A stretch of DNA of 64,000 nucleotides from positions 902,194-966,193 of the forward strand of contig JAGFNQ010000297.1 in the NCBI GenBank assembly GCA_024364735.1, written 5' to 3'. How positions within the stretch are numbered: position 1 is the first letter of the stretch; the number at the start of each line of letters is the position of its first letter. Shown piece after piece: positions 1-13,000 of the stretch. The notes under the pieces are model-generated. The model did not search any database, was not told where the DNA came from, and worked only from the letters and a program-made list of their open reading frames with translations. The stretch is from Boesenbergia rotunda (taxonomy: Eukaryota; Streptophyta; Magnoliopsida; Zingiberales; Zingiberaceae). The position numbers and the translations under genes were made by a program.

Positions 1-480
1 ATTCGAACATTGAACTATAACGTTCAAATTCGATAGGTATCAGTCGACTGGTGTTGACACCAATCGACTGGTAATGACTAGATTAGCAAAATGAGTTCTA
101 TTTAAGAGAACTCACAAAGCTTGAGCAAAGTTGACGAAATAAGCTTTGTTAAAGCTTATTAGTAGTCTACTATGTGCTCTAGAGTTCTTGTGCGATACCA
201 AGTGTTCTTAGTGAGTCTGTGGTGAGGTTTCTCCACCCATAAGGAGGTTGAGCATAGCCAGAGATTTTCCGTGGACTAATCCACTGACGGATAGGGATTG
301 TCCACCTTAGGGATAGCCATGGAGTAGGAGCTTTTATCTCCGAACCATGTTAAACAGTTTATGTTCCTTTGTGTTTAGTTTGTTTTATATTATTCTGCTT
401 GCGCACTAACACTATAGGAAGAGAAACCGAAGAATTTGAGTACCCCGCTATTCAACCCCCTTTTACCGGTCATCTAATTT
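1..480. mobile_element. Probable LTR-retrotransposon debris
   Basis: No open frame. The stretch holds repeated copies of a short motif around TCGACTGG (near 45-75), then a run near 220-330 and a C-rich end near 450-470 (a CTATTCAACCCCC-like string) of a kind often met near plant Copia LTRs. No paired LTR, primer-binding site or target duplication is visible in the window, so this is only a likely retroelement remnant continuing leftward out of the window. Confidence 0.35.
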
Positions 481-628
481 TGTACATTTTATTTATCGTC
501 TTTGGATAGAATATTTTACTTTTGTTGTAAGTTATTCATAAATCACAACAATATGAATACAATTAGTCAAACTATCAAAGGCTACAAAGCTGAAAGTAAA
601 TTGTATTCACGTTGATGTGGTTTATGAA

Positions 629-1196
629 TAGGGATGGAAACAGGCCAGGCCAGGCCAGGCTTTCACCTTAACAGGCCAGGCCTGTATAATAGCAAACAGG
701 CCTGAGCCTGGCCTGTGGCCTGTTACAGGCTTTATTCTAGGCCTGAGCCTGGCCTGTTCAATAGCCTGGCCTGGCCTGTGGCCTGTTTACAAAGCCTATA
801 ATTTAATTCGATTATCCAAAATACTAATTTAACAAATTAGTTAAAAATACCATAAATATATATGTTCCTTCCAAAGTAAATATATAAAATATGTATGATA
901 TAACGAAAATAGATTTGCGGTGTGTTGGCTAGTAGGGTGTAGATAAGAGTTTGCTTGTAGAGGTCTAAGGATCAAAACTCTATTATGATAATTTGTATCA
1001 TGTAATTTTAACAGGCCCAGGCCGGCCTGTCAGGCCTCATAGGCTTTATATTGAGCCTGGGCCTGGCCTGATAAGAAAAACAGGCTTTTAAAAGGGCCTG
1101 ATTGTTATTTTATTTTTAACAGGCCCAGGCCAGGCCAGGCCAAATGCAGGCCAGGCCACAGCCCCTGACAGGCCGCCTGGCCTATTTCCATCCCTA
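629..1196. mobile_element. Non-autonomous hAT-type MITE, 568 bp, with 8-bp TSD
   Basis: The element starts TAGGGATGGAAACAGGCC and ends with the inverted partner of TAGGGATGGAAATAGGCC (17 of 18 match). It is flanked on both sides by the same 8 bases, TTTATGAA (621-628 and 1197-1204). An 8-bp target duplication and this kind of end are typical of hAT elements. The interior is built from many GGCCTG/CAGGCC units in both orientations, so a single strand could fold extensively. There is no coding frame, so it needs a transposase from elsewhere. Confidence 0.88.
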
Positions 1197-1204
1197 TTTA
1201 TGAA

Positions 1205-1689
1205 CAACTTATAGCAATTAGTCAATTAGCTACTTAAAACACTTACCATTGATCTATAGTTTTCTAAAGACATGTCTATGTTTGGAGTGCTAGCTATAAC
1301 ATATTCATACATTGTTTTCCTCTTCTATTAAGCATTGGAAAGTTTTTAAAGATCACATAGAAGGTTTAACAGTTAATCCATTGTCACAAACTCGTTAGGG
1401 TAGCCATGTTGAAAGTGTAAAAACTATAAAAAAACAAATATAAAAAAATTTGACATGTTTTACTTGATTTGACATAAACGATTAAAGATTAAAAACAAAG
1501 AGTGAAACTTAATCATTGATAACATGTGAAATTGAAAATTTTAAATTTTTACTTGGCATGATAATTTAGTACAAGTTGTTGCATGCAATCAATATTATGA
1601 GTAAATTTCTTCAAGGTGAAATTATGGATATTGATATTGTAATGTAACAAAAAGGACATATTCTTACTTTTGAAAAAGTATAGAGAGTT
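1205..1689. other. AT-rich intergenic DNA
   Basis: AT-rich sequence between the hAT MITE and the hAT transposase remnant. I see no coding frame, RNA gene or clear repeat boundary. The end near 1620-1690 may already belong to the transposase remnant, whose recognisable part begins shortly after. Confidence 0.4.
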
Positions 1690-2298
1690 TGTATTTGATA
1701 AGGTCATGATGGAAGCAAAGCAAATGATAGAAGAAATGGAAATTAAATTAAGTTCAAAGAAAAATATATTATAGAAAGAAAGAAATAATTTGATGAAAAT
1801 AGTAATGAAAATGTGATGCTAGAGAATTTTTTTGAGTTAATTATTTTTTTTTTCTTAATTGATTAAACTATTTTTCAAAAAACTCGATTTAAACTACTTC
1901 AGAAGTATGAAGAATCATTTGAGTTTTTATTCAATTAAGAAAGTGAAGTTTCCTAATGATGATAGCCTAATGAAATAAAAAAATCTCAAAAAAATTTGAG
2001 ATATAACGGTAAATCAGATATAGCTGGAGATGATCTGTATATAAAGTTATTAATCTTGAAACAATATTTACCAGTAGAAGCAAATAGAGCATTAGATATT
2101 TTAAATTATCTAAAAAATATAGATGATTGTTATTCAAATACTTATGTTATTTATAAAATTTTATTGACTATAACAGTTACAGTAGCATATGTAGAACGAT
2201 GTTTTTCTTAGTTGAAGTTGATTAAAACATATCTTCGATTAATCATGTCACAAAAAATATTAAGTGTATTAACGATGTTGTTTATTGAAAAAAAGTAG
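1690..2298 (+). pseudogene. hAT transposase remnant (C-terminal dimerisation domain)
   Basis: Reading the + strand gives a broken protein. An early piece (about 1700-1775) resembles the region before the dimerisation domain in plant hAT transposases of the TTF/MYM zinc-finger type. After several stops, an open piece at 1996-2211 reads ...NRALDILNYLKN...ILLTITVTVAYVERCFS, followed directly by a TAG and then LKLIKTYLRLIMSQ. This matches the hATC dimerisation domain pattern (LNYLK, then AERSFSKLKLIKSYLR). The stop at 2209-2211 splits the most conserved block and frame breaks precede it, so the gene is dead. The N-terminal zinc finger and catalytic DDE part are not in the window. It is not obviously the source of the MITE at 629-1196. 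Confidence 0.75.
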
Positions 2299-2565
2299 TC
2301 AAACATCGTGATTATACCAGCTTTAATTAATTGATATTTTTGCAGCCAAAACAATAAGACATGTTCTATTTAAATAATTACCGATAATATTTATCTTTTT
2401 TATTTGATTATCTTTTACAATATTAAATATTTTTTATTTTCATATTTTGCTTTACCTGTTGTAGCTCGCTAATAAATAATAGCAATATGCATTATACTTT
2501 TGTTGCTAAAACGAAAGCAAGGCATATTTCATTAAGTGATGACAGGTAACACACATATATATATT

Positions 2566-2897
2566 AGAGTAATGATTGATAGAGTGAATTTGGGAGAGTG
2601 AATGGGAGAGTGAATGACGTCCAGCTAATGTGTACATGTTCGATCGACGATCGGACACTACCGATGACCTCTGATTGTCGTCCCGAATCAAACTATATCT
2701 TGGGAGGACGGTGAACTCGTCAGGATCACCGGCAACGGTGAACCCATCGAAATCGACGGTCAATGATGCGAGATCGCAATTGTGGCGATCCCCGACGGGT
2801 TCACCGTGCCCCCCAGGGTATAGTTTGGTTCGGGGCGGCGGCCGAATAACTGCCATGTCATTCACTCTCCCAAATTCATTCTCCCTATCATCACTCA
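2566..2897. mobile_element. MITE with about 40-bp terminal inverted repeats
   Basis: The left end AGAGTAATGATTGATAGAGT continues as a GAGTGAAT-rich arm. The right end, read on the other strand, is GAGTGATGATAGGGAGAATG and continues with the same GAATTTGGGAGAGTGAATGAC arm. The interior is GC-rich and holds a GATCG.CGATCGGACAC block that recurs in the MITE at 37949-38245. Short open frames on both strands are by-products of this GC-rich interior. A target duplication could not be fixed because the flanks are AT-rich. Confidence 0.65.
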
Positions 2898-3089
2898 AAA
2901 AGATGATATTTTGAAACGTGGATGATTTTTTTAGTTAAAATAATAAGAAGATATTGTAAAGAGGGGTTTTTTTTTAACACGAATCAATTGCTATTAAAAT
3001 ATCTACAAATTGTGTTTAGATTATCAATTACATCTTAAACTTTATCTTCAACCCTTATGTAAAAAAAAATTTATTTTCACTTTCTGCAT

Positions 3090-3780
3090 ATAAAGTTCTA
3101 TTTAGTTTAACTCTCTATTACATACTCATTTAATTAATTGTCTTTATTATTTTTAGGTAAAAAAGTCCAAAATGAAATATAATTCCTCCTAAATTGAATA
3201 TCATATAACTAGAATCTAATATATTTTATATCAAATGAAGTACGACCTTTTTTTTCAAATCCAATTGATCGAGAATTGATCAAAGTCGCCTATAATTGAT
3301 TGAAGTTACTCCAATCGACAATCGATTGGGGAGCTTCGATCGATTAAGTATTTGTCGTGAGAAAATATCACCTTTTTTTATAGGTAAAAAAATTCAAAAA
3401 TAAATATAATTTTCCTAAATTCAACATATTTAAATTATAATTTAGTATATTTTCTATTAAATTGAGCATAATTTTTTTCCGCCTAACTAATTGATCAGGA
3501 GTTCATATCAATAATTAGCTTTGGATCATGAATTGATTAGGTCGTACTCAATTTGATGAAAAATATACTAGATTTTAATTAAAAGATACTGAATTTAGGA
3601 AGAATTATATTTTATTTCAGACATTTTGTATCTAAAAAATTAAAAGTAATTTAGTAAATCAATAGTTGAAGCACATAAAATTTTATATATAGGGAGTGAA
3701 AATAATTTTTTTATGCAAGGATAGAAGAGAAAGTTAAATTTATATAAGAGAGTTTAGGATAATTTTCTCACTACATTTAC
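3090..3780. repeat. Dispersed AT-rich repeat, copy 1 of 3
   Basis: AT-rich sequence with a central block of GATCGATT/AATTGATC motifs (about 3260-3360) and a second block near 3480-3540. The same order of motifs occurs at 55090-55620 (inverted) and 56430-56960. Typical shared strings are GGAGCTTCGATCGATTA and TATATTTTCTATTAA. No open frame or terminal repeat was recognised, so the family is unclassified. It lies about 300 bp upstream of the WD40 gene. Confidence 0.6.
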
Positions 3781-4060
3781 AGCTGATATCACATGGTTAG
3801 GTCATAGGTGCGGGAGGAATTTAACATAATTACAGTCATGAGTAATTAAAGAAAAAACCTAAATAAATTTATAGGTTTCTAAAAAAAATAAACGTAATTT
3901 ATAATTTTTCTACCAGCCTCTTCCACCATCCATATACAAAACGCCCGGTCCGGTTCAAACGAGAGAGCAGCGAGGGCGTGAGGAAGGTGCGGGCGGCGAT
4001 AGAGGTTAAGGTCGAAGCGGCCTCGCCTCCGTTTCCTCTGCCCTTTCTGTTCCTCTTCCG

Positions 4061-7000
4061 ATGGATTCCTTGTTCGTGCTCAAGAAGCCGAAGCTGGAAG
4101 AAGAGGCGATCGAACTCAATGGAGAGACCCTTGCAGCGAAGCGATATGATGTTAGTGGTAATAGTGGCGACGAGTCGAGAGGAGGCGGCGGCAGCGATGG
4201 CGATTCGTTGAAGGAGCAGGAGGAAGCCTTAGTTGCCCTGATCGAGCACCGTACCAAAGAATGCCAAATTATTAAGAAGAAGATCACCCATTACCAGTCC
4301 CAGGTTTTCCGCGCTAATCGTCGATTGATTGATTTCAGCAATTTTGTTCTTTCCTATATTTTTCTTATTCGGATCTTCAATTTCGTTTTGTGATGTTGTT
4401 CTGCAGCTCGTGGAGGCGGAGAAGAGATTGGGCGACTCCCAGGCCAAGTTGTCGCGTATTCGCCTTAAGAATCAAGCTTCATCCCCTGCCTCGGTCATCT
4501 CAGTTAAAGAGGAAGATAGATTGATACAGTCGACCCCAAGAAGCAACATCCTGGATGGTATTCGGAATCGTCCCGCGCCTGTGCAGCAGCCACTGCGGCC
4601 TCAGCTTATAATCCCTCCGCATAACCCCAAACCTATAACTTCCATAGCTGCAGATTCCAGAGGCGGACGGAGTGGGAAGACGGAATTGAAGACATCCGCT
4701 GCTGCTGGTAGCCGGACGAATCCCTCGTCTTCTTCTCAGTCAGACGGTGGCTCACCTGTGAGATCTCAAGAAAAGACCACGAAGAGGAAATTTGGTAACC
4801 AACAAATGATTTTTGTACCTCTTTCATTTGTTCCATCGTGGTTACTTTTTTGCTCGTAGTAGTGACACTCTTCTTTATTCCCTCTCTCAAAATTCCTCCG
4901 TTTAATCTTGGCAGAGCAGAAAGATCACAAGGATTTAATCCCAATCATACGATCTTCTTCTTCTCCTTGCACAATTAGATTCCAAGCGGGCACCATCATT
5001 TCCAGTCATCATAAGAGGAAACTGAGATGCCTTGAAGTGTGCCCTGTGAATGATCACCTCTTTATCACCAGGTAATAGAGAAGCATGCAGATGTTTACTG
5101 ATTAAACTTTTATAATAAGCAACTGCGGCTTGTGCTTTCAGTTTCAGTGTTTGCAATGCATGACAAATTACCAGTTGTGTCAAGGTTTTAAACCACCACC
5201 TTGCATATGATATATTTGCATGGTGATTTATCTTTCTTTGTTTGACTTGCCATTTTAGAAAATTTAATCACAGTAGAGACTGCTATTCTCTATGTTAATA
5301 CCCTTATTTCCTGTTATTGTTGTTTGTCGAATACTTCCACATATAAGATAGCAAAAAGCAATTCGCTCGCCCCCAGCGCCCCCGTCAATCCGTCTCAAAG
5401 CCAACACGGAGGTGGTAAATCAGGGGACTACTAGCCTGGATGCTGTAACTAGCAAGTGGGGAGGGCGGACACACTGGCTTTGCCAAGTTTTGACCCCCAG
5501 ACCTTAAGATGACAACACCTACGTACTAATCATTAGTCTATCCCATGGGGACTAATACTTTCACATATAAGATCCTTAATTGTAGGGATCATGATTGATT
5601 TAAATTAGCTTGATCATAGGGATAAGATCCTTAATTGTAGAGATCATGATTAGCTTGATTACAGGGATTAAGTGATAGACATATCATAATTATAGGATCC
5701 TCTTATTATTTGATTGGATATAAATAATCTCTTTCTCTTTTACATTATATCAGAGCAAGTTCTCCTTCTCTGACTTTTTTTTTCTTGCCGCCACTACTAT
5801 TGTTGCGCTTCTTGCTACTACGACGACCATTACTGTCGATTTCGGTGCCGACTTTTTTTGCTGCCGATTTCGTCGCCGATGCCCTTTGTTGCCGATTTCG
5901 GCGCTGACGTCATTTGCTGTGGCCTTCTACTCCGGCTGTTGCTGCCTGCTACTATTCAGGTTCTGCCTCTGATTTCCCCTGCTAGCGTGACACCGGGTTT
6001 TCCTCATCTTTCGACGCTTCGGCAATGGCTACTCGTGGTCATGGGTTCTTTCAGGGTCGTAATAGTCGTTGCGGTTATGGAACTAATACCACCAGGAGTA
6101 GTCGTTCGTGTGTTCATTGTGGTCGTCCCAACCACGCCTCTAAGAAGTGTTGGGTGAAGTTTGATAAACCTGGGCTAATAATGCATCTACCGAACTATCA
6201 ACTCCATCACCAGACACCGGCAATCATTAAGATATAGTCTATATTTCTCGTATTGATTATGAGAAAGTCCTTCGCTCTTCTGCTAGTATTCCCTCTGCTT
6301 CTACTGTCTCATCCTCTCTAGGTGTGTTAGTTGTGTCTTGTGATAAGTCTTGGATATTGGATTCTGGTGTGTCTGTTCATATTACTGGTAACAAGTCTAT
6401 TTTCTCTTCCTCTTTTATTTCCTCATCTTTATCCCTTGTCCGTCTAGCCAATGATACTTATTCTCTGATTACGGGAAGAGGTGTTGTTAGATCCACTACA
6501 AATATCACTCTTGAAAATGTTCTCTTTGCACCTAAATATCCAATTAGTTTACTGTCTATAAACCAGCTAACAAAAGCTCACAACTATTCTGTATCTTTTT
6601 ATCCTTTCAGGACTTGCACACGAAGAGGATGATTGATAAAGGACATGAGAGTGATGGTCTATACTATTTGGATTCGATTACACCTGTAAGTTCTCAGGCA
6701 CTCTCATCAATTGTGTCTCCTTATGAGTGACATTGTCGTCTAGATCACTCATCTTCTTCCGCTCTCAAAAGTTTAGTTCTCGTTCCGTCTACTGATTTTC
6801 AATGCGAGTCCTGTGAGTTTAGCAAACACCATCGTACTTCTTTTCCTTCTAGAGTTGATAAACGTAGTTCTTTTGCATTTGAACTTATTCATTGTGAAGT
6901 TTGAGGACTTAGTAGAGTCGAGTCCAAGGAGGTTTTTACTATTTTATAATTTTTGTTGATGATTATTCTCATATAACTTGGTTATAATTACTCAAAAATA

Positions 7001-10000
7001 GGAGTGAGGTTCTTGAGGTGTTAACATCATTCTATAATGAAATAAAAACTCAATATTCTGTTACCTTGTGTATTCTTCGTACTGATAATACAATTGAGTT
7101 CACTCAAAAGACGGTGTCTATATTCTGTGATTCTCATGACATAATACATTAAACCTCTTGTTCTTTCCGACAAATAGAGTTGCTGAACGCAAACACCGTC
7201 ATATTTTAGATGTAGCTCATACTCTTTTTGTCGCATGCATGTTCCTAAGTATTTTTGAGGTGATGATGTTCTCACGACTTGTGGGGGTATCCCCTTCTCT
7301 TGTCTTCATCCTGACAAATCACTTTTCTCTGTGCCTCCTTGCATATTGGTTGTGTTTGTTTTGTTCATAATTTTACTTCTGATTTGGATAAATTGTCTCC
7401 TCGCTCTATTAAATGCATCTTGCTTGGATATTCTCGCACACAAAAAGGATATCGTTGTCTTAATCCACTCATAAAACGCAGTTTCACCTGTGCTGATGTT
7501 ACGTTTTTTTGAGTCCCAACCATACTTTTTCCCTGTGCAGCTCAATCACATGATACATTAGTGTCTCCTCCATTACCTATCCCACCATCCATGTCTCCCA
7601 CTACAGATGCTCCGTATCCTAAACCATTGCAGGTGTACATGACGCATGCTCGGTCAGAACCAGATTCATATCCCTCACATCCTCTTCCTGTAGCTCCTGA
7701 TGCTTCTCACCCCTCTGATATTGATCTGCCTATTGTTCTTCATAAAGGTATTAGGTCGTGCACTACTCATCCTTTGTCTAATTATATCTCGTTTGATACC
7801 TTGGTACTGCGTTTCGCGCTTTTGCTATTTCTTTATCATCTACAGAAATTTCAACTTCTTACTCTGAGGCTTATCAATACTCGGCTTGGCGAACAACAAT
7901 GGATGAGAAAATGTCTGTCCTTATCTCTCGTGGTACTTGTGAGCTGGTGGCTGCACCATCTTCGGTTGATAATGTTGCTTGTCGTTGGGTATTTATTTTG
8001 AAATTTAAAGCTGACAGTACTATTGATCGATACAAAGCTCGTCTGGTGACCAAAGGATTTACACAAACTTAGGTGTTGATTACTTTGAGACGTTCTCTCC
8101 TACTGCTCGCCTGAATTCTATTTGAGTTCTATTCTCTTTGGTTGCCAATCAATCTTGGTCAATGTATCAACTAGATGTGAAGAATGCTTTTCTTTATGAC
8201 GATTTACACGTAACCGTGTTTATGGAGCAACTCCAGGGTATGTTGCTGGGAGCATGCTACTATGGTTTGCAAATTTAAAAAGGCTATTTATGGTCTTAAA
8301 CAAAGCCCCAGAATCTGGTTTGATAAATTCAGTTATATAATCAGTGTTGTTGGCTTCAAACAGTGCAAATCGGATCATTCTATGTTTGTATGACAAAGCA
8401 CGAATGAGATTATCGTGCTTATGGTTTATGTTGATGACATCTTAATATCCGACAGTGATATAGGTGGGATAAACGAAACTAAGAAGTAATTGCAGCAATA
8501 CTTTGTGACAAGGGATATGAGACATCCTAAGTATTTTTTGAGAATTGAAATTGCTTACAACAAGTTTAGAGTTTCATTATGCCAACGGAAGTATGCTACA
8601 AATTTACTCAAAGAAATCGGATTGCTTGGAACGAAGTCGGTTGATACGCCTATGAATATCAATTCAAGTGTTTGGGATGATACTGGAGAATTCTTTGAGG
8701 ATAAGGCAAAATACAGACGGCTTGTTGGGCAAACTCATCTACTTAACAGTAACGAGACCTGACATCTCCGTTTCAGTTGGAATAGTTAGTCGGCTTATGG
8801 ATAACCTGAAGCGAGTTCACTTGGATGCCGCTATCAGGATTTTTAAGTACATTAAGAAATCTCCGAGAAAAAGGTTGTCATTTAAGAGAAATGGGCACCT
8901 AAAGATCAAAGCTTATTCTGATGCTGACTATGTTGGATATAAGACCAACAGACGGTCCACTTCTGAGTATTACACTTATGTAGGAGGAAATATAATAACA
9001 TAATGAAGTAAGAAACAAACTATTGTTGCTAGGTTGACTGTCGAAGCCGAGTGCATAGCCATGACTCAGTAACCTAAATGTTATGACTGAAGAATTTGCT
9101 TGAAGAATTAGGGTTCACTTACAATGAGTCATTGCCAATGTACTATGATAACCAAGTCACTATTCACATTTCAAGTAATCCAGTTTTTCATGAGGGGACT
9201 AAACATATAAAGGTTAACTATCACTTTATTCGCGAGTGTGTAATGAGTCAGAAAATTGCTACTGTATTCACATTATCGTCCAACCAAGTTGTTGATGTCT
9301 TCACTCTTCACTAATGCATTAGGCGGAAAACGATTCTCAAAAGTTTGTGACAAGCTAAATATGATTGACATATATACTCTAGCTTGAGGGGGAGTGATCC
9401 TTAATTATAGGGATCATGATTGATTTAGATTAGCTTGATTATAGGGATAAGATCCTTAATTGCAAGGATTATGATTCCCTCCTTATGTATATAAATACCT
9501 ACATGTATTCATATTATGAGATTGGATATAAATAATCTCTTTCTCTTTTAGATGACACTTATACAACATTACATTTTATATAAGTATTTTTTTTATGCTA
9601 CAACATTTAATATGGATATGCCACTAGCATAATCTTTATATTACTGGTACATTAATGCCGCATAGCACTTTAGATAACTTTATTCACGTATAACCTTCAT
9701 GTTGATTCTCATCCTAGTCATATATGGTGTATTTCAAATTTAAATTTTAGTTATACGTTGACCAACTTTTTCCATAACAATTGGGAAATCAAGGATGAAA
9801 ATTGTCCAGTCAAATTCTTCAGTTTCTTGTGGTAAATTATTAAAAAAATTAATGTTTAGTGGTTTAGCATTAAAGTAAGTGTACTAATCAGACTCTTAAG
9901 AATCTAGTTATTCTTGCAAGCTTCACTAGTTCTTTAAATAACCAACACTACAATGGCATCAAGATTTGTTGCCTGCACATTGCTGTGTAGTTTTTCCTTA

Positions 10001-13000
10001 ATTGCCAATGTCTCAAGAATTTCTTCAAGCAAAAAAACATCCACCTACAAACTGTTGAAATCTCTCTTTGTTTTATACTTCCACTTTTACTGTCCAAATT
10101 ATGGAGGGATAAATCCAATTTTTCTTTTAAAATAATTTTGCTTCATGCAAAATGACTTTGATTTCATTAAGCCCTTCAATCAATCCATACAAGATTAAGA
10201 TCTGCCAACAAAATTAGGATAGGTCTGGAAAGCTGAACAAACTTACTTGAGCATAATGCAAACTGTTCAAGATGTTCCACCTTCCTCAATGATCTGTTGA
10301 GATGGATGGTGGTATTCTCTTAATAGAGTACTACGAATTAATCAGCGATCCTCTGTATATTTTCTTCACGATCCATAGATCCTGTTCATCTTTTATTCTC
10401 TTGTTTCGTTTCTGTTAAAGATGCATTTGTCTACTTCTGAACTCAAAGGCTGTCATATCTAATTTAGTTTCATAATCGCTGCTAATTCACTTTGATGGTG
10501 CTGTGCAGTGCATTGGATGGAATTGTAAATTTGTGGCAGTTGCAAGGAAAAGGGTAAAGTTCCATCTTCTCAATATCTTCCCTACACTTATGGATGAATT
10601 ATAGAGCCTATTGAATTTTCCTAACTCCAAAATTGAATCTCTGTTGTGCAAGCCAAAATGAAACTTATATTTGTAACCTCACTGTTCCTTGAAGAGTTGA
10701 AGTCATATCAAAACAAAATCTGACCCCCCCAAAGTTTTGTGGATTAACTGCTCAATTCTTTATTTCAGATCCAATGCCTCATTGCTAAGCACTGTGGATT
10801 GTTTATCACCAAAGCAACGGAGATGGCCTGAAGATATGGCATGGCATCCCAATGGAGATAGTATCTTTGCTGCCTACACTGCTGATGGTGCTGACTCACA
10901 GATCTCAATTTTAAACTTGAATGCATCACGAGAAGTAAGTTTTCTTGGTGGTCAATGTCCCTGGTATTGTTTGATTCTTGAAAAGTTTTAATTTTTCACT
11001 AGAGGTTTCTTTTGCCATCTAGAGTAATGAGTGAACCCAACATTCAGTGAGTTGCACTTTTAATATTGGCATGTAATAGTCATGCATGTGTCAGCTTTCT
11101 TCCACAGTTCGTTGAAAGGCATAACACAGTTGTTGGCACTTGTTCTAGAAAGCAGCCACAATAATATTTATGGCAGTCTAGAGAGAAAGTTTTGCTTTTC
11201 AAATACATTTTATTTTAGCAAGTTTTTTGTCTGATGTTTTTAGCAGCTGAAGGCTATGGATTGCTTGTCCTATATACTTTTGTTCTTGAGAATTCTTAGC
11301 TATTCTAGCATGGTAGAGGTCACTTTACATGAAAATTACAAGCAATATCCCTAAATTTTGCCTTTTCCTTTATGCATTTTTTCGCAATGTAGAGCCAATA
11401 CAGCAAACGGTTAAACACTAGTATCTCCAACTATTTGTGGTGGCTACTATAGCATGTTAGTGGCCACTTTAAACGACAAATTACCAGCAATGCCCCCAAA
11501 TCTTGCCTTTTCGCTTTATGCATCTCTTTGCAGTGCCAATTACAAACAGTCAAACACTTCAAACTCAGTTTCATGAATCTTTCTCCACCATTGAACCCTT
11601 CGTAACCAAACACTTGAAACTCAGTTTCATGAAGTTAGAAAAAGAAGGCTGTGTACATGATGCTTCAAACCTAGTGGCAGCCTTTTGTTAGACATTTCAG
11701 CTAATTGCATTCACGTTTGTTGCCAATGTCATGATCTTAATTGTTCATCTCTACCTTAAATAGAGAGTAGTGGGTATTTTAGAATGGTAGCCAGTAGATC
11801 TTGTTTCCTCTCCGTAATGTCTTATATTTCACCTTGGTATTTCCCCATATAAAAACCATCCCAAAACACAAGTGATTATTGACGATGAAAATGTGATTAA
11901 TTTATTAAAAACAAATAGATGAAGTGTTATAAACCAAATCATAGGTGAGAGAAGTAAAATGAACTCTTTCAGGTAGGCTTTTCTCCTTTTTCACTTATTT
12001 AAGGAATGAATATATTTTTATCAGGTTTTTAAAAGCACTTATCAAAGCTACATAGCATATGAAAACATGAACTGCCTTGTGTATATTTTATGTCGGTTAG
12101 TCCTACTATATATATACATATATAATCCACCCATGACGAACCTGTCATGATCGGTCTAAAGTCCGGATAAAGAGGAGGATTGCATTAGGTTGCCAGTCAG
12201 TATTAAACTATGATAAATGTTTAATGAATGATCTATTAAATTATAGGACTATTATATTTCAATACTAAATCATGATAATGAAATGCCCATTAGATGATAG
12301 ATTTTCTTTTGAATTTGTTCATTAAATTTTCACCACTATCTTTTCACAATTTGCATGGCAATATTTTCTTTTGGATTTTAATTATACTTTGGTTAGGCAA
12401 TATTGCACTGGTAATTGATGCACGAGGACTTCACCCACTCTAAGAAATGGATCTATCCAAGCGCAAAGGGTAGGCTAGGAGGTCCCCAAGAAAGCCCCAT
12501 CTCATCACCATCCAAAATGATGCAAAATAGGCAAAGCTTCTTGTGTTGTTTTGGTCCAATGCTATTAAAAAAGTTAGTCCGGATCCTTTAGTTAGACGAG
12601 CTGAATCGATTTAGGTGGAAGGTGTATGGAGTAGAGGAAAGGGACAGTCTAGTGCATGAAGCATTCGCCAATACAAGGTCCCGGGGGAATAGTCTATTGT
12701 ACGCAGTCTTACCTTGCTTTGCAAGAGGTTGTTTCCAAGATTTGAACACATCGCCTCTAGGTTACAGGACGTCAACTTTACTGTTGCCAATGCTCCCCTC
12801 CTGTATGTAGAGGAAGATCAAATAAAATTCTAGGTGATGTAATAGCAAGTGTTCTAATTAGTTTTAATATTATTAGTGATATAAGCCTGTGTAGGGTTCG
12901 AAGGAGGGATTAGATCAGTTTAGACAATCCCGGGTAATCAGAACTTAAGATTTAATTGATGATGATGTCTGAAAGTAAATTGCTTGCTCTCTGGATACAA

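Noticed and set aside
1690..2298. hAT transposase remnant as the source of the MITE at 629-1196
   Set aside because: No shared terminal repeats around the remnant could be found, so the link is not supported.
9953..10135. 60-codon frame with a signal-peptide-like start in WD40 intron 3
   Set aside because: Short, intronic, no similarity recognised, and not supported by splice or promoter signals.
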